From Fructilactobacillus carniphilus (GTDB lineage Bacteria > Bacillota > Bacilli > Lactobacillales > Lactobacillaceae), in NCBI RefSeq assembly GCF_024029675.1, contig NZ_CP097121.1, forward strand, positions 558,001 through 622,000: a DNA stretch of 64,000 bases, written 5' to 3'. Every line of letters begins with the position of its first letter. The stretch's first letter is position 1. Positions 36,306 to 45,450 of this stretch are shown here, one piece after another. The notes under the pieces are model-generated. The model was given only the letters and a program-made list of their open reading frames with translations, made no database searches and was not told where the DNA came from. Position numbers and translations under genes: made by a program.

Positions 36306-38417
36306 CTAAAAACCTAACAAACTCCGCGCCTTCTCAATCGCTTTATCGGTCAAGTCACTTCCCTTATCAAGCAATTTTTGGTTCAATTCCTCAGCCTTTT
36401 GCGTCCACGCACTGCCATTAGTAGCCGTGCTTCTATTCGTTCGACTGCGTTTGGCAGCCACCATCGTAGCAGAGTCCTGAACTTTAAATTGCGTCTGGGC
36501 GGTATCTGGCAAGATTTGTTCCATCTGGTGTTTAAACAGTGAATTGACCCCCGTTCCACTCAGATTTTCTAAATGATGATTGGCATTTGTGCTATCAAAA
36601 CCTTCCCAAGTAGCAACCACCACGTCAGGCGTATACCCCACGATCCACTTATCTCGTGTCGCATCCGCATCAGTACTGCTATCGGCTTCGGTACTCCCAG
36701 TTTTCCCAGCTACTTGATAACCAGCTGGTTTCGCCGTGGTTCCCGTCCCGTAGTCAAAGACCCCCAGCATCATGCTGGTCATCTGGCGAGCAGTGTCTTT
36801 AGACATTACTTGACTCGGAGTGGCTCCATCATTTTGAACAATCGTTTTTCCGGTTGAATCAACAATTTTCGTAATGTAAAACGGCTTCGTTAGTTTCCCT
36901 TGATTGGCAAAGGCCGTATAGGCACCTGCTAACTGCTGTGGTGAAACTCCCGTTGAAAGTCCCCCTAATGCTAAGGCCAGGTTATCATCCTTTTTGGTAA
37001 CCGGCAAATTAAACTTCTGCACGGCTTCATAACCCTTGTTTACCCCAATTTGATCCAATGTCCACACAGCGGGCGCATTTAGACTTTGTGCGAGGGCTTG
37101 ATACATGGGGACCTTGCCGGTGTAAACGTCATTGATATTTTTCGGCGTATAGTGATTTTTTCCGTAGGATAACTTTTTATTAACTAATTCCGAATCATAC
37201 TTAAAGCCGTTTTCTAGTGCGGGAGCGTAGACGGCAAGGGGTTTCATCGTTGATCCAGGTTGCCGTTTAATGTCTGTCGCCCGGTTAAAGCCTCGGAAAA
37301 CATCCTTATTTCGACCACCGACAACGGCTTGTACTCCCCCGCTCTTTGGATCCAAGGCAACTGAGGCGGCTTGCACCTTCGTTCCATCCGCAGCATCTTG
37401 GGGAAAAAGATTTGGATTTTTAAAGTCTGCTTGAAAACTTTGCTGTTGTTGTTGGTTCAAATTAGTGTAAATTTTGTAGCCATTGTTCATAATGGCCTTT
37501 TCGGACAATCCATATTTATTAATGGCTTCATTAATTACTGCATCAAAATAGTACGGGTATTTGTAGTTATTCCCCACCGTAAAGGTATCCTTCGTTCCTA
37601 ACGGGAGCGATTGATAGTACTTCACCTTACTTTGCGGAATCTTTTTGTTATCGGCCATCAACTGTAAAACGACGTTTCGCCGTTCTTTAGCCGCTTCCGG
37701 GTGATCAATCGGATTATTACTAGGATTTTGTAACATTCCCGCCAGTACAGCAGCATCCTGCACCGGTAACTCGTCAGCATCCATCCCAAAGTATTTCCGA
37801 GAAGCATCCTGCACCCCGTAGACTCCGTTACCAAAGTAAGCATTATTCATGTACATCGTTAGAATTTGCTGCTTCGAATAGATGTTTTCAATTTCAATGG
37901 AAATAAACAGTTCTTTGAATTTTCGTGACAGGGTTTGCTGTTGGGAAAGGAACGTATTTTTCGCTAGTTGCTGCGAAATCGTACTTCCACCCCCACTAAT
38001 CTGGTTCTTACCGGTTAATTTATTGGTAATCGCTAATAACAATGCGCGTCCATATCCTTTGACCGAAAAACCATGCTCATGATAAAAATTACGGTCTTCC
38101 GTGGAAATAATGGCATTCGCAATGTCTGGGGAAATTTTATCTGCCTTTACGTAGGTTCCCTTTTGGGCATATAGTTTACCGGCCTGGGTTCCATTTTGGT
38201 CATAAATAACCGTAGACCGAGAAAGATTGGATTCTAGATCACGAACGTGAGCGGTTTTGGCCACCACCGTTAGGTACGTTACTGAAACTAACGTAATTAA
38301 CAAAACGATGATGATTAACCAACGGGTCAGTAAGAACCGGTGATTCAATCGTTTCAATTGATTCCAACTGGCTCGTAAGAATCGTTTCCACCAAGGGGTT
38401 TGCTTCGCTTGCATCAT
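36306..38417 (-). CDS. pbp1A: Class A penicillin-binding protein 1A
   Basis: 703 residues: short cytosolic tail, one membrane helix near 30-55 (WLIIIVLLITLVSVTYLTVV), GT51 transglycosylase (STEDRNFYHEHGF, SGGGSTISQQLAKN) and transpeptidase with active Ser in RQPGSTMKPL, SLN in AQSLNAPAVW and KTGSTE. It polymerises and cross-links peptidoglycan outside the membrane. The C-terminal tail (KAIEKARSLLGF) looks helical. First of two adjacent ATGs taken; AGGAG lies 8 bases upstream. It is followed by yheA. Confidence 0.94.
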   Translation of the reverse strand: MMQAKQTPWWKRFLRASWNQLKRLNHRFLLTRWLIIIVLLITLVSVTYLTVVAKTAHVRDLESNLSRSTVIYDQNGTQAGKLYAQKGTYVKADKISPDIANAIISTEDRNFYHEHGFSVKGYGRALLLAITNKLTGKNQISGGGSTISQQLAKNTFLSQQQTLSRKFKELFISIEIENIYSKQQILTMYMNNAYFGNGVYGVQDASRKYFGMDADELPVQDAAVLAGMLQNPSNNPIDHPEAAKERRNVVLQLMADNKKIPQSKVKYYQSLPLGTKDTFTVGNNYKYPYYFDAVINEAINKYGLSEKAIMNNGYKIYTNLNQQQQQSFQADFKNPNLFPQDAADGTKVQAASVALDPKSGGVQAVVGGRNKDVFRGFNRATDIKRQPGSTMKPLAVYAPALENGFKYDSELVNKKLSYGKNHYTPKNINDVYTGKVPMYQALAQSLNAPAVWTLDQIGVNKGYEAVQKFNLPVTKKDDNLALALGGLSTGVSPQQLAGAYTAFANQGKLTKPFYITKIVDSTGKTIVQNDGATPSQVMSKDTARQMTSMMLGVFDYGTGTTAKPAGYQVAGKTGSTEADSSTDADATRDKWIVGYTPDVVVATWEGFDSTNANHHLENLSGTGVNSLFKHQMEQILPDTAQTQFKVQDSATMVAAKRSRTNRSTATNGSAWTQKAEELNQKLLDKGSDLTDKAIEKARSLLGF

Positions 38418-38520
38418 TAATCATTCTCCTCTTTGAGCTTACCAACAATTGTAACCTATCTCAGTTCAAAAAACATGTCTCTCAGATGAAGTCTGCCTTC
38501 AATTTACGAATTCTTAAGCA

Positions 38521-38557
38521 AAAAAGCAAGGACCACCTTGGTGATCCCTGCTTTAAG
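38521..38557 (-). terminator. Terminator after argS
   Basis: Minus-strand AAAGCAGGGATCACC-AAG-GTGGTCCTTGCTTTTTT. Confidence 0.92.
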
Positions 38558-38567
38558 TGTGCCCCAA

Positions 38568-40259
38568 TTACATTTCATCAGGAGCCTGAACTCCTAATAA
38601 CCGTAATGCTTCTTTTAGAATGATAGAAACACTCTTTACGAGTGCCAAACGAGCATCGAGTTGCTCATCATCCGTTAAAATTTTTGTGTGCGCATAATAC
38701 TTATTGAACGCCTTGGCTAACCGTAAGGAATATTTAGCAATCACAGATGGTTCAAATTCAGCGTTGGCCTTTTTAACCACGGCTGGAAATGATTGTAATA
38801 ATTTCACGATTTCCCAAGCTTCATCATCGGTTAATTGATGATTACCAGCTTGATAATCCCGTTTGCCAGCCTTAGCCAAGACACTTTCAGCTCGAGCGTG
38901 AGCGTATTGAACGTAAGGACCAGTTTCTCCTTCAAACTTCAGTTGGTCCTGGAGGTTAAAGTCGATACTATCAATCCGAGAATTCTTCAGGTCCCCAAAA
39001 ATTACAGCGCCCACGCCCACTTCTTCAGCAACCTGCTGTTGATTAGGTAACGTGGGATTCTTTTCCTTAATTTGCTGGGCAGCCATTTTAACTGATTCAT
39101 CCAAAACTTCGTTCAGTAACACGATGTTTCCGTGACGCGTGGACAATTTTTTTCCGTTCACCGTAATCAATCCAAACGGAACGTGATGTAATCCAGCTGC
39201 AGATTGCAAGCCCATCTTCTGCAAAACGGCCTTCAACTGTTTAAAGTAGTAGGTTTGTTCTGAACCCACAACGTACAGGTTCATCACTGGATGATAGGTT
39301 TCATCACGATAAATGGCTGTTGCAATGTCCCGGGTAACGTACAAAGAGGCCCCATCCGTTTTCAAAATTAAGGCTGGATTTAAGTCTTGGTCACTAAGAT
39401 CAACCACTGAAGCACCTTGTGATTTTTCAAGTAAGCCATCCTTTTTCAGGGTATCAACCACGTCTTGCAGCTTATCGTTGTAGAACGATTCTCCGTTGTA
39501 GGTGTCAAAATCAACGCCCAGCTTTTTGTAAGTTTGATTGAAGGCCTTTAAGGAAACGTCGCGGAACCATTTCCACAACTTAACGGCTTCTGGATCCCCA
39601 TCTTCTAACTTTTTGAACCATTCTCGCGCTTCTTCATCTAAAGCAGGATCTTGCTCATCACGCTGGTGAAATTCAACGTAGTATTTCACCAAGTAGTGGA
39701 TGGGATCACGTTTAACGTCTTCTTCATTCCCCCACTTCAGGTACGCCGTAATTAACTTTCCAAATTGGGTTCCCCAATCACCTAAGTGGTTATCTTTAAT
39801 GGGACGGTAACCATTTTTAGTTAAAATCTTAGCAATCGAATTTCCAATCACCGTAGATCGCAAGTGACCCATGGACATGGGTTTAGCAATATTTGGAGAT
39901 GACATGTCAATCGTAACCACGCCGTTATCACCATCGTGGTTATCTCCGTAATGATCTTTCTCCGTTAAAACGGTTTCTAGCACCTGTGCACTAACCTGGC
40001 CCTGATTTAAGAAAAAGTTTACGTAGGGGCCGACTGCCTTAATTTGGGAAAAAGCATCCGTATTAATCTCACTGGCAATTTGTTCTGCAATTATCTTTGG
40101 ATTTTGGTGCATGACCTTCGCCAACATAAAAGCAGGAAAGGCTAAATCGCCATTTTGCGCCGTTTTCGGCGTTTCAATTTTTGCATAAATATCACTGGAA
40201 CTAACTTGATTGTCAACCGCATCAGCCACAACATCAGCTACTAGTTGTTTGTAATCCAT
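38568..40259 (-). CDS. argS: Arginyl-tRNA synthetase
   Basis: 563 residues. N-terminal ArgRS additional domain, then the class I core: SSPNIAKPMSMGHLRST holds the HIGH-like site (SMGH), and KKLSTRHGN corresponds to KMSKS. The DALR anticodon domain is at the C-terminus (ILKEALRLLGVQAPDEM). It attaches Arg to tRNA-Arg and requires tRNA for activation. It is controlled by a T-box leader. It ends in a strong terminator. Confidence 0.97.
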   Translation of the reverse strand: MDYKQLVADVVADAVDNQVSSSDIYAKIETPKTAQNGDLAFPAFMLAKVMHQNPKIIAEQIASEINTDAFSQIKAVGPYVNFFLNQGQVSAQVLETVLTEKDHYGDNHDGDNGVVTIDMSSPNIAKPMSMGHLRSTVIGNSIAKILTKNGYRPIKDNHLGDWGTQFGKLITAYLKWGNEEDVKRDPIHYLVKYYVEFHQRDEQDPALDEEAREWFKKLEDGDPEAVKLWKWFRDVSLKAFNQTYKKLGVDFDTYNGESFYNDKLQDVVDTLKKDGLLEKSQGASVVDLSDQDLNPALILKTDGASLYVTRDIATAIYRDETYHPVMNLYVVGSEQTYYFKQLKAVLQKMGLQSAAGLHHVPFGLITVNGKKLSTRHGNIVLLNEVLDESVKMAAQQIKEKNPTLPNQQQVAEEVGVGAVIFGDLKNSRIDSIDFNLQDQLKFEGETGPYVQYAHARAESVLAKAGKRDYQAGNHQLTDDEAWEIVKLLQSFPAVVKKANAEFEPSVIAKYSLRLAKAFNKYYAHTKILTDDEQLDARLALVKSVSIILKEALRLLGVQAPDEM

Positions 40260-40274
40260 TTTCTTTTCACTCCT

Positions 40275-40465
40275 TAAAATAAAAAAACTCCTACATTAAA
40301 TCGATAATGTAAGAGACGAGAAGCCCGCGGTACCACTCTATTTGGTTATAACCCACTCAATTATTCATTTAATCCCTAAAAAGCACGCCTTCATCATCTC
40401 AACCTAACCTAGCTTACACCGTCCTAGGATCGCTCAATAAGTTTTAAAGTTACTACTCTTTTATC
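40275..40465 (-). promoter_or_regulatory. T-box leader of argS
   Basis: Minus strand has the T-box core AGAGTGGTACCGCGGG near 40325-40340, then the terminator CTCTTACATTA-TCGATT-TAATGTAGGAG with a T run near 40280-40311. A CGU/CGT triplet near 40387-40392 could be the Arg specifier. Confidence 0.87.
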
Positions 40466-40471
40466 AGTGGA

Positions 40472-40477
40472 ATTATA
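40472..40477 (-). promoter_or_regulatory. Possible -10 box of the argS leader, touching tRNA-Gly
   Basis: Minus-strand TATAAT begins one base after the tRNA-Gly discriminator base. A -35 at the usual distance would fall inside the tRNA T-arm (GGTTCG, weak). The alternative is that argS is read from the tRNA-Gly promoter. Confidence 0.4.
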
Positions 40478-40478
40478 A

Positions 40479-40549
40479 AGCGGGTGACGGGAATCGAACC
40501 CGCGACGCAAGCTTGGGAAGCTTGAATTTTACCACTAAACTACACCCGC
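40479..40549 (-). tRNA. tRNA-Gly(CCC)
   Basis: 71 bases including discriminator U. Acceptor GCGGGTG pairs with CACCCGC. Anticodon stem CAAGC/GCTTG encloses loop TTCCCAA, giving anticodon CCC. T-arm GCGGG-TTCGAAT-CCCGT. CCA is not encoded. Confidence 0.95.
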
Positions 40550-40561
40550 GATACAAATAAG

Positions 40562-40590
40562 ATTATAACACGTCTTTAGTTCCATGTCAT
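40562..40590 (-). promoter_or_regulatory. Promoter of tRNA-Gly
   Basis: ATGACA (40585-40590), 17-base spacer, extended -10 TGTTATAAT ending at 40562 on the minus strand. Confidence 0.72.
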
Positions 40591-40639
40591 TCTCAATCTT
40601 TGAGTGTGATAGAATTAAGATAATTTGGAGGTTAATGCA

Positions 40640-40975
40640 ATGTTAGTTCCCGTAATTCTGTGCGCCTGGCTACTCTTGCTGGCTTCAACTTGCTGGGGAA
40701 TTTTTCTCCATCAGGATAAACAAGTGGTCAAGGCGCTTATCATTAGTCGTGGTTTATACATTATTATTTTAATTCTTGAGGTGGTTTTAGTGTTACACCA
40801 CTTTAACCAACAACCGTGGTTAGCTGGCGCCAATTTTGTCGCCAGTGTGGTCGCCGCCTCGCTGATCGACATCACCTTTCAACGTAAATTCCTAGGCTTG
40901 CTTACCAGAGCCATTGCCATTGCGACTATCATCAGTATCATTGTCGCAATGGGATTAGCCCTGGGTTTACTCTAA
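40640..40975 (+). CDS. Small four-helix membrane protein, DUF1516/YisL-like
   Basis: 111 residues from ATG 40640, 8 bases after GGAGG. Four hydrophobic segments: LVPVILCAWLLLLASTCWGI, RGLYIIILILEVVLVLHHF, LAGANFVASVVAASLI and a C-terminal IAIATIISIIVAMGLALGLL. The order and the RxLYIIIxIxE pattern in helix two resemble the YisL (UPF0344) family, a tentative match. Function unknown. It is monocistronic, ending in a bidirectional terminator shared with racD. Confidence 0.65.
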   Translation: MLVPVILCAWLLLLASTCWGIFLHQDKQVVKALIISRGLYIIILILEVVLVLHHFNQQPWLAGANFVASVVAASLIDITFQRKFLGLLTRAIAIATIISIIVAMGLALGLL

Positions 40976-41008
40976 AAAAACTGCAATCGAATCGATTGCA
41001 GTTTTTTT
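40974..41008. terminator. Bidirectional terminator between the YisL-like gene and racD
   Basis: AAAAAAACTGCAATCGA-ATCGATTGCAGTTTTTTT, symmetric, with runs on both sides. Confidence 0.92.
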
Positions 41009-41010
41009 AA

Positions 41011-41730
41011 TTAATTATTTTGTTGGCGAGCATCTAGTGCTAACCGAATCGATTCGTCGACTAATTCTCCTTGTGCATCAATCACCGGAAAATCAGCATG
41101 CCCTGCTCGTTCTTCGGCCACCGAAATCTCGGTACAACCTAAAATGACGACATCACAATCTAAGTCCTCTACCATTTGTTGCAAAATGTGATGATACAAA
41201 TCCTCATCCACCCAGTTTTGCGCCTTAACGTCATCATAAATCAGCGTCATGGTTTCTTGGGCAATTTCTGGAGTAGGCATCACAAATTGATAGCCAGCAG
41301 CTTGAATCGGAACTTCATAAACCCGATCTTTGAGCGTTCCATCGGTAGCAATCAGTCCCACGCGTTTCGCGTTGGGAAACTTTTGGGCCACCGCTGCAAT
41401 CGCCAAATTAGGCATGTGTAAAATTGGAATCTCCGTTAGGGCTTGCAGTTGATCATAAAAATAATGAGCTGTATTACATGGTAGCGCAAAGAATTTTGGT
41501 CCTAGCTGACTTTGTTGCTGTACGTCTTCTGCTAAGGGAATCAATGGATTAGGCTGATGTTTAGGATCAACAATGTAATCAGTTCGGTCGGGAACCGTCG
41601 CATGGTTCACCAAGACGTAGTTCAAATAATCTTGATCGCGATGCGCTGGCGTCCGTTCATTCAATAAATGAATGTAGGCTTCCGTTGCTTCCGTGCCCAT
41701 CCCACCTAAAATCGTAAAAAAGTCTTTCAT
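41011..41730 (-). CDS. racD: Aspartate racemase family protein
   Basis: 239 residues of the Asp/Glu racemase fold. It begins with the phosphate/substrate loop ILGGMGTEAT. The two catalytic Cys are present, in ALPCNTAHYF and ILGCTEIS, so a cofactor-independent two-base racemisation is expected. It converts L- to D-aspartate. It follows a carboxylate-amine ligase by 6 bases and murE lies beyond, which points to D-Asp for the peptidoglycan bridge rather than a catabolic role. Confidence 0.88.
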   Translation of the reverse strand: MKDFFTILGGMGTEATEAYIHLLNERTPAHRDQDYLNYVLVNHATVPDRTDYIVDPKHQPNPLIPLAEDVQQQSQLGPKFFALPCNTAHYFYDQLQALTEIPILHMPNLAIAAVAQKFPNAKRVGLIATDGTLKDRVYEVPIQAAGYQFVMPTPEIAQETMTLIYDDVKAQNWVDEDLYHHILQQMVEDLDCDVVILGCTEISVAEERAGHADFPVIDAQGELVDESIRLALDARQQNN

Positions 41731-41736
41731 CTTTCC

Positions 41737-42990
41737 TCATCCTTTTTCTAAATGGAAGTACTTCGCAAAGTTTTGCGCGTACTTATGATCCATCCATTTC
41801 CAGAGCAACCAACGCATCGGATTCTCGTCCTTATTGTACCAGAACGTATTTCCGTATTGACCCTGCTGGATTAATTCGACCGCTAACTCTTTTTCGCGGT
41901 TATCGTGAGCATACTCTTCAAACGTTCGTTTGGAAACTCCTAACCAGAGCTTCCAGTTCTTTGGGTCGTGATTTCCTAACACGATGGGTCGATCTTTCAA
42001 GCTGTCCGTAACGTAATCTTCTACTAGATATTGGGCTAAGTTACAGCCATTCAGAGTCACATAAAAACTACTCCGACCCTGGCGAAGATTAATTTCAAAC
42101 ACCTTATATGTTTGGTCCCGTTCGTCCCACTTTAAATCAAAATCGGCATAACCCACGTAGTTAAGTTGCTCTAAAAACTGCTTAAGTTGTTGATAAATGG
42201 CCTCGTTATATTCCGGTAAAATAGCAACGTAATTGCCAATTGCTCCAGGGGCTGGATCTTCCAGTAATGGATGGCCGAGGTTCATCATTTTAACGTGATG
42301 ATACTGGTCGACGTAAGCATTAACCACCCGCATGCGACTGTCGTCTCCTGGGATAAAATCTTGGACAATCACATCTGATTTGTAACCATTGTCAAAAATT
42401 TTCCCAATTACCGACCGGTATTCGACTTCGTCATGAATGATAAAGGCCTTTTTCCGCCCTTCAAACTGAATGTCAACCCATTCGACACTGTTAGCAGGTT
42501 TGACCGCCACTGGGTAACCAAATGGTTGGTCAATCTGATTTTGTTGGTAGTCCGCGCGCGAAATAATTTTGGTGCCAGGATACGGTAAGTCGTACTTTTC
42601 ACAGAGTCGATAAAAATTTTCCTTGTCGTTTAACTGTTTCAACAATTGATAATCGACATATGGACACACAAATACATCTTCTAATTCGTCCTTGTGCTTA
42701 GCAATTAACTCCGCATACCCATCGCTACAACCGATCAACAGGACCGGTTCTGGGTGGTTAGCGTACTCCTGCTTGAGCTTCCGCATGGCGTTAATCCAAG
42801 CCGGATCCTCACTAAAATCGGGAATAAAAGTCAAATCCACAATTTTAGAATAGCGCGTCGGTGCTAATCTCTTCTGGGCAATGGCCCGAACTGGTTTACC
42901 GTTTAATTCATAAAAAGAGCGCGCCATTCCATAAACGTTAAAATCACTCCCTAATAGGATTGGAGTAAAGTTTGGAACTGCATTTTTCAT
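41737..42990 (-). CDS. asl: ATP-grasp ligase, probable D-aspartate ligase
   Basis: 417 residues. N-terminal LGSDFNVYGMARSFYE, then the ATP-grasp region with PVAVKPANSVEW, VIVQDFIPGDDSRMR and the metal site KVFEINLRQGRSSFY. Members of this family include Aslfm of Enterococcus faecium, which adds D-Asp to the lysine side chain of UDP-MurNAc-pentapeptide. The adjacent racD and murE match that gene set. The cytosolic product would be the one-residue bridge. Substrate is inferred from context, not proven. Confidence 0.8.
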   Translation of the reverse strand: MKNAVPNFTPILLGSDFNVYGMARSFYELNGKPVRAIAQKRLAPTRYSKIVDLTFIPDFSEDPAWINAMRKLKQEYANHPEPVLLIGCSDGYAELIAKHKDELEDVFVCPYVDYQLLKQLNDKENFYRLCEKYDLPYPGTKIISRADYQQNQIDQPFGYPVAVKPANSVEWVDIQFEGRKKAFIIHDEVEYRSVIGKIFDNGYKSDVIVQDFIPGDDSRMRVVNAYVDQYHHVKMMNLGHPLLEDPAPGAIGNYVAILPEYNEAIYQQLKQFLEQLNYVGYADFDLKWDERDQTYKVFEINLRQGRSSFYVTLNGCNLAQYLVEDYVTDSLKDRPIVLGNHDPKNWKLWLGVSKRTFEEYAHDNREKELAVELIQQGQYGNTFWYNKDENPMRWLLWKWMDHKYAQNFAKYFHLEKG

Positions 42991-43041
42991 TTTCTGCCTT
43001 CTTTACTTAGATTTAGCCAGGATCAAATCCACTCAGTCTAA

Positions 43042-44577
43042 TTACTGAAGCTGGTCTAAAAAGTTTCTAACGACCACTGAATCAGTGGGATAAGGAGTAT
43101 CAACTCCTTTAATCTTTTGATAAGGATCTTGTCCTTTCCCTAGAACCACGATTATATCACTAGGCGTCCCCATTTGGATTGCTTTTTGAATCGCTTTTTC
43201 CCGATCCATTTCGTAATGGACTTGCACCCGCTGGTGATTAATATGACTATCAATGGTTTTCGCAATCGCTACCGGATCTTCAAAGGCCGGGTCATCGGTA
43301 GTTAAAATTGCCACATCGGCTTCTTCACTCAGGGCTTTACCAAATCCTTCCCGCCGGTCAATCCCCTTATTACCAGGACTGCCAACCACTGCAATCGTTT
43401 TTCCTTCTGGCGACTGCGTCTTTAAAAATTGGAGCAAGGCCTTAGTACTAGCGTAATTATGTGCATAATCAACGTAAACCGTCCCGTGACCACGACTCAC
43501 GTAGCGTTCCATCCGACCCGGAATCTGGGTTTCCGCTAATCCGGTTAAAAGTTGTTCCCGCTGAAAGCCAGCCAAGCCGGCATTAATGATTGCGTCCACC
43601 GCATTGGTTTCATTGTAATCACCAGGAATCCCAATTTGATATTTACCGTCCAATTTTAGCGCCTGTGCCTTAGACGTTAAAGCCCGAAGGTAAATCTCAT
43701 TATCCGTCAGCGTATCGGCTTCGCTATCAAAGGTAAAGTCCAATTGAACGGGTAGTGCCGTTTCAGTCCCATTGCGGGCATATAGGTAAATATTTTCTGG
43801 ATCAGTGGTGGTTTTAGCCGCAAAATAAACGTCTTGCAGCTGGTCAGTGGCAGCGTTAATCACCACTTGTTTGGAATTCACCAGTAACTGTTCCTTGCAG
43901 TGCAAGTAGTTCGCAAAGGTAGGATGTTCATTTTCCCCCACGTGATCCGGTGAAATATTTAAAAAGCTACCTACATCAAAGTGCAAATTAAATACCCGAT
44001 TTTTCAAGTATGCCTGCGAGGAAACTTCCATTACCAGAAATTTCATTCCCCGGTCAACGGCCGTCCGCATGTTTTTAAATAAATCTAATGATTCTGGGGT
44101 CGTTAGCGCCGACTTAAACGTGTCACGAGGCTTGGGTCCTAGAATGGTATTAACGGTCGAAAACAAGGCCGTTCGATTCTCAGTGGCTTTATTAATCGCT
44201 TCTCGTAAAAAGTATGCCGTGGTCGTTTTTCCTTTGGTCCCAGTAATGGCAAACGTCGTTAGTTCATTTTGGGGAAAATCAAAGAAAGCCGCCGATAACA
44301 AGGCCATTGCTTTTTGCACGTTACTGACTACAAATTCGATTAAAGTTGCGCTTTCTAGTTGATGCTCTTCTGCTACAAATCCAGTGGCTCCTTGTTGTTG
44401 AGCGGTCCTTAAATAAGCGGGGTGAAAATTTCCCTTACAGAAAAAGAGAGCTCCCTTCGTAACCGTTCGAGAATCATAACTAACGTCCTGAAATGTAATT
44501 TGTTCATCAGTGGCATTCGTTGACTTTAATAAATGATGTTCCTGTAATAATTTTATAATTTCCGCAACGCTCAACAT
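43042..44577 (-). CDS. murE: UDP-MurNAc-tripeptide synthetase, L-lysine type
   Basis: 511 residues. P-loop AITGTKGKTTTAYFLRE, ligase motif LVMEVSSQAY, the carbamylated-Lys region HCKEQLL, and YVDYAHNYAS. The amino-acid selectivity loop reads TTDDPAFEDP; DDPA/DNPA rather than DNPR is associated with L-Lys rather than meso-DAP addition. It adds the third stem residue. It has its own promoter and leads a murE-asl-racD operon with gaps of 51 and 6 bases. Confidence 0.92.
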   Translation of the reverse strand: MLSVAEIIKLLQEHHLLKSTNATDEQITFQDVSYDSRTVTKGALFFCKGNFHPAYLRTAQQQGATGFVAEEHQLESATLIEFVVSNVQKAMALLSAAFFDFPQNELTTFAITGTKGKTTTAYFLREAINKATENRTALFSTVNTILGPKPRDTFKSALTTPESLDLFKNMRTAVDRGMKFLVMEVSSQAYLKNRVFNLHFDVGSFLNISPDHVGENEHPTFANYLHCKEQLLVNSKQVVINAATDQLQDVYFAAKTTTDPENIYLYARNGTETALPVQLDFTFDSEADTLTDNEIYLRALTSKAQALKLDGKYQIGIPGDYNETNAVDAIINAGLAGFQREQLLTGLAETQIPGRMERYVSRGHGTVYVDYAHNYASTKALLQFLKTQSPEGKTIAVVGSPGNKGIDRREGFGKALSEEADVAILTTDDPAFEDPVAIAKTIDSHINHQRVQVHYEMDREKAIQKAIQMGTPSDIIVVLGKGQDPYQKIKGVDTPYPTDSVVVRNFLDQLQ

Positions 44578-44665
44578 CGTTTTGTTACCTCATTTTTAGT
44601 TGGATTTGTAGTTTCATTAAATAATTAAAAATTTATCAGCGGTAATTTACTACCAAACCCCTTTA

Positions 44666-44694
44666 ATTCTAGCAAAAAAAGCCCTAAGATACAA
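44666..44694 (-). promoter_or_regulatory. Promoter of murE-asl-racD
   Basis: TTGTAT (44689-44694), 17-base spacer, extended -10 TGCTAGAAT ending at 44666 on the minus strand. The -35 overlaps the T run of the upstream terminator. Confidence 0.68.
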
Positions 44695-44731
44695 AAAAGG
44701 AAAGTAGCCAAGCCAGCTACTTTCCCAGGGT
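44695..44731 (-). terminator. Terminator after the OhrR-like gene
   Basis: Minus-strand GGAAAGTAGC-TGGCTTG-GCTACTTTCC followed by six T. Confidence 0.93.
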
Positions 44732-44752
44732 TTTAATTTTATTGGGCAACTT

Positions 44753-45250
44753 TTAATTAAACTGTTCTAAATCTAAATTATCTAATTTCTTCGAAATACT
44801 ATAAAGACCTTCCATTGATTCTTGAACGTCATCCTTGTCTAATCCAAGGGCTTCAAACGCTTTAGCTACGTGATCACGGATTTTATCTTTCATTTCTTCT
44901 GCATAAGGAGTCAACGAAACGTTTACAACTCGTTCGTCTTCAGTAGAACGACTCTTAGTAATCCAGCCTTTTTTCCCAAGTCGTTTCAATAAGGGGGTCA
45001 AAGTGCCACTATCAAGGTCAATACTTTGCCCTAATTGATGAACCGTAATCGGAGAATATTCCCAAAGGACAATCATCACTAAATACTGTGGATATGTAAG
45101 ATCAAAGCTCTTCAAAACCTCTTGATAAAAATGATTGAACTTCTTATTGGTACTATAAATTGCAAAGCACAACTGGCTCTTTATATCATCCAAATCTTCA
45201 TTCGATAGATAAACGTTTTTGGTCTTTTTTTTCGCACTGTTTGCTGCCAT
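44753..45250 (-). CDS. OhrR-like MarR-family peroxide-sensing regulator
   Basis: 165 residues from ATG 45250 (MAANSAKKKT), after AAGGGA. The OhrR signature is close to the B. subtilis protein: LCFAIYSTNKKFNHFY with the reactive Cys, FDLTYPQYLVMIVLWE, LDSGTLTPLLKRL and STEDERVVNVSLT. OhrR represses an organic-hydroperoxide reductase and is released when the Cys is oxidised. No ohr gene is next to it here. The Lys-rich N-terminus (KKKTKN) is longer than usual. Confidence 0.87.
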   Translation of the reverse strand: MAANSAKKKTKNVYLSNEDLDDIKSQLCFAIYSTNKKFNHFYQEVLKSFDLTYPQYLVMIVLWEYSPITVHQLGQSIDLDSGTLTPLLKRLGKKGWITKSRSTEDERVVNVSLTPYAEEMKDKIRDHVAKAFEALGLDKDDVQESMEGLYSISKKLDNLDLEQFN

Positions 45251-45436
45251 TGTAATCCCTTTTCTTTCTAATTTTGTCATTTCTCCTTAGTTAAGCCCAG
45301 ATTAAAACCCAATTTGTGAATTCGAACTTCATCACTCGCATTGCCATTAACAACTTGTGATGATTTTCCTTTATGTTACTACAAATTTCCCCAAAAAAGA
45401 AGTGAATTTGCTGTTTATTTTCATTTTTTTCTGTGG

Positions 45437-45442
45437 TACAAT
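45437..45442 (+). promoter_or_regulatory. Extended -10 promoter of tRNA-Leu(CAG)
   Basis: TGGTACAAT (TGn plus TACAAT) ends 8 bases before the tRNA. No strong -35; TTTATT is 17 bases upstream. Confidence 0.6.
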
Positions 45443-45450
45443 CTGGTTAT

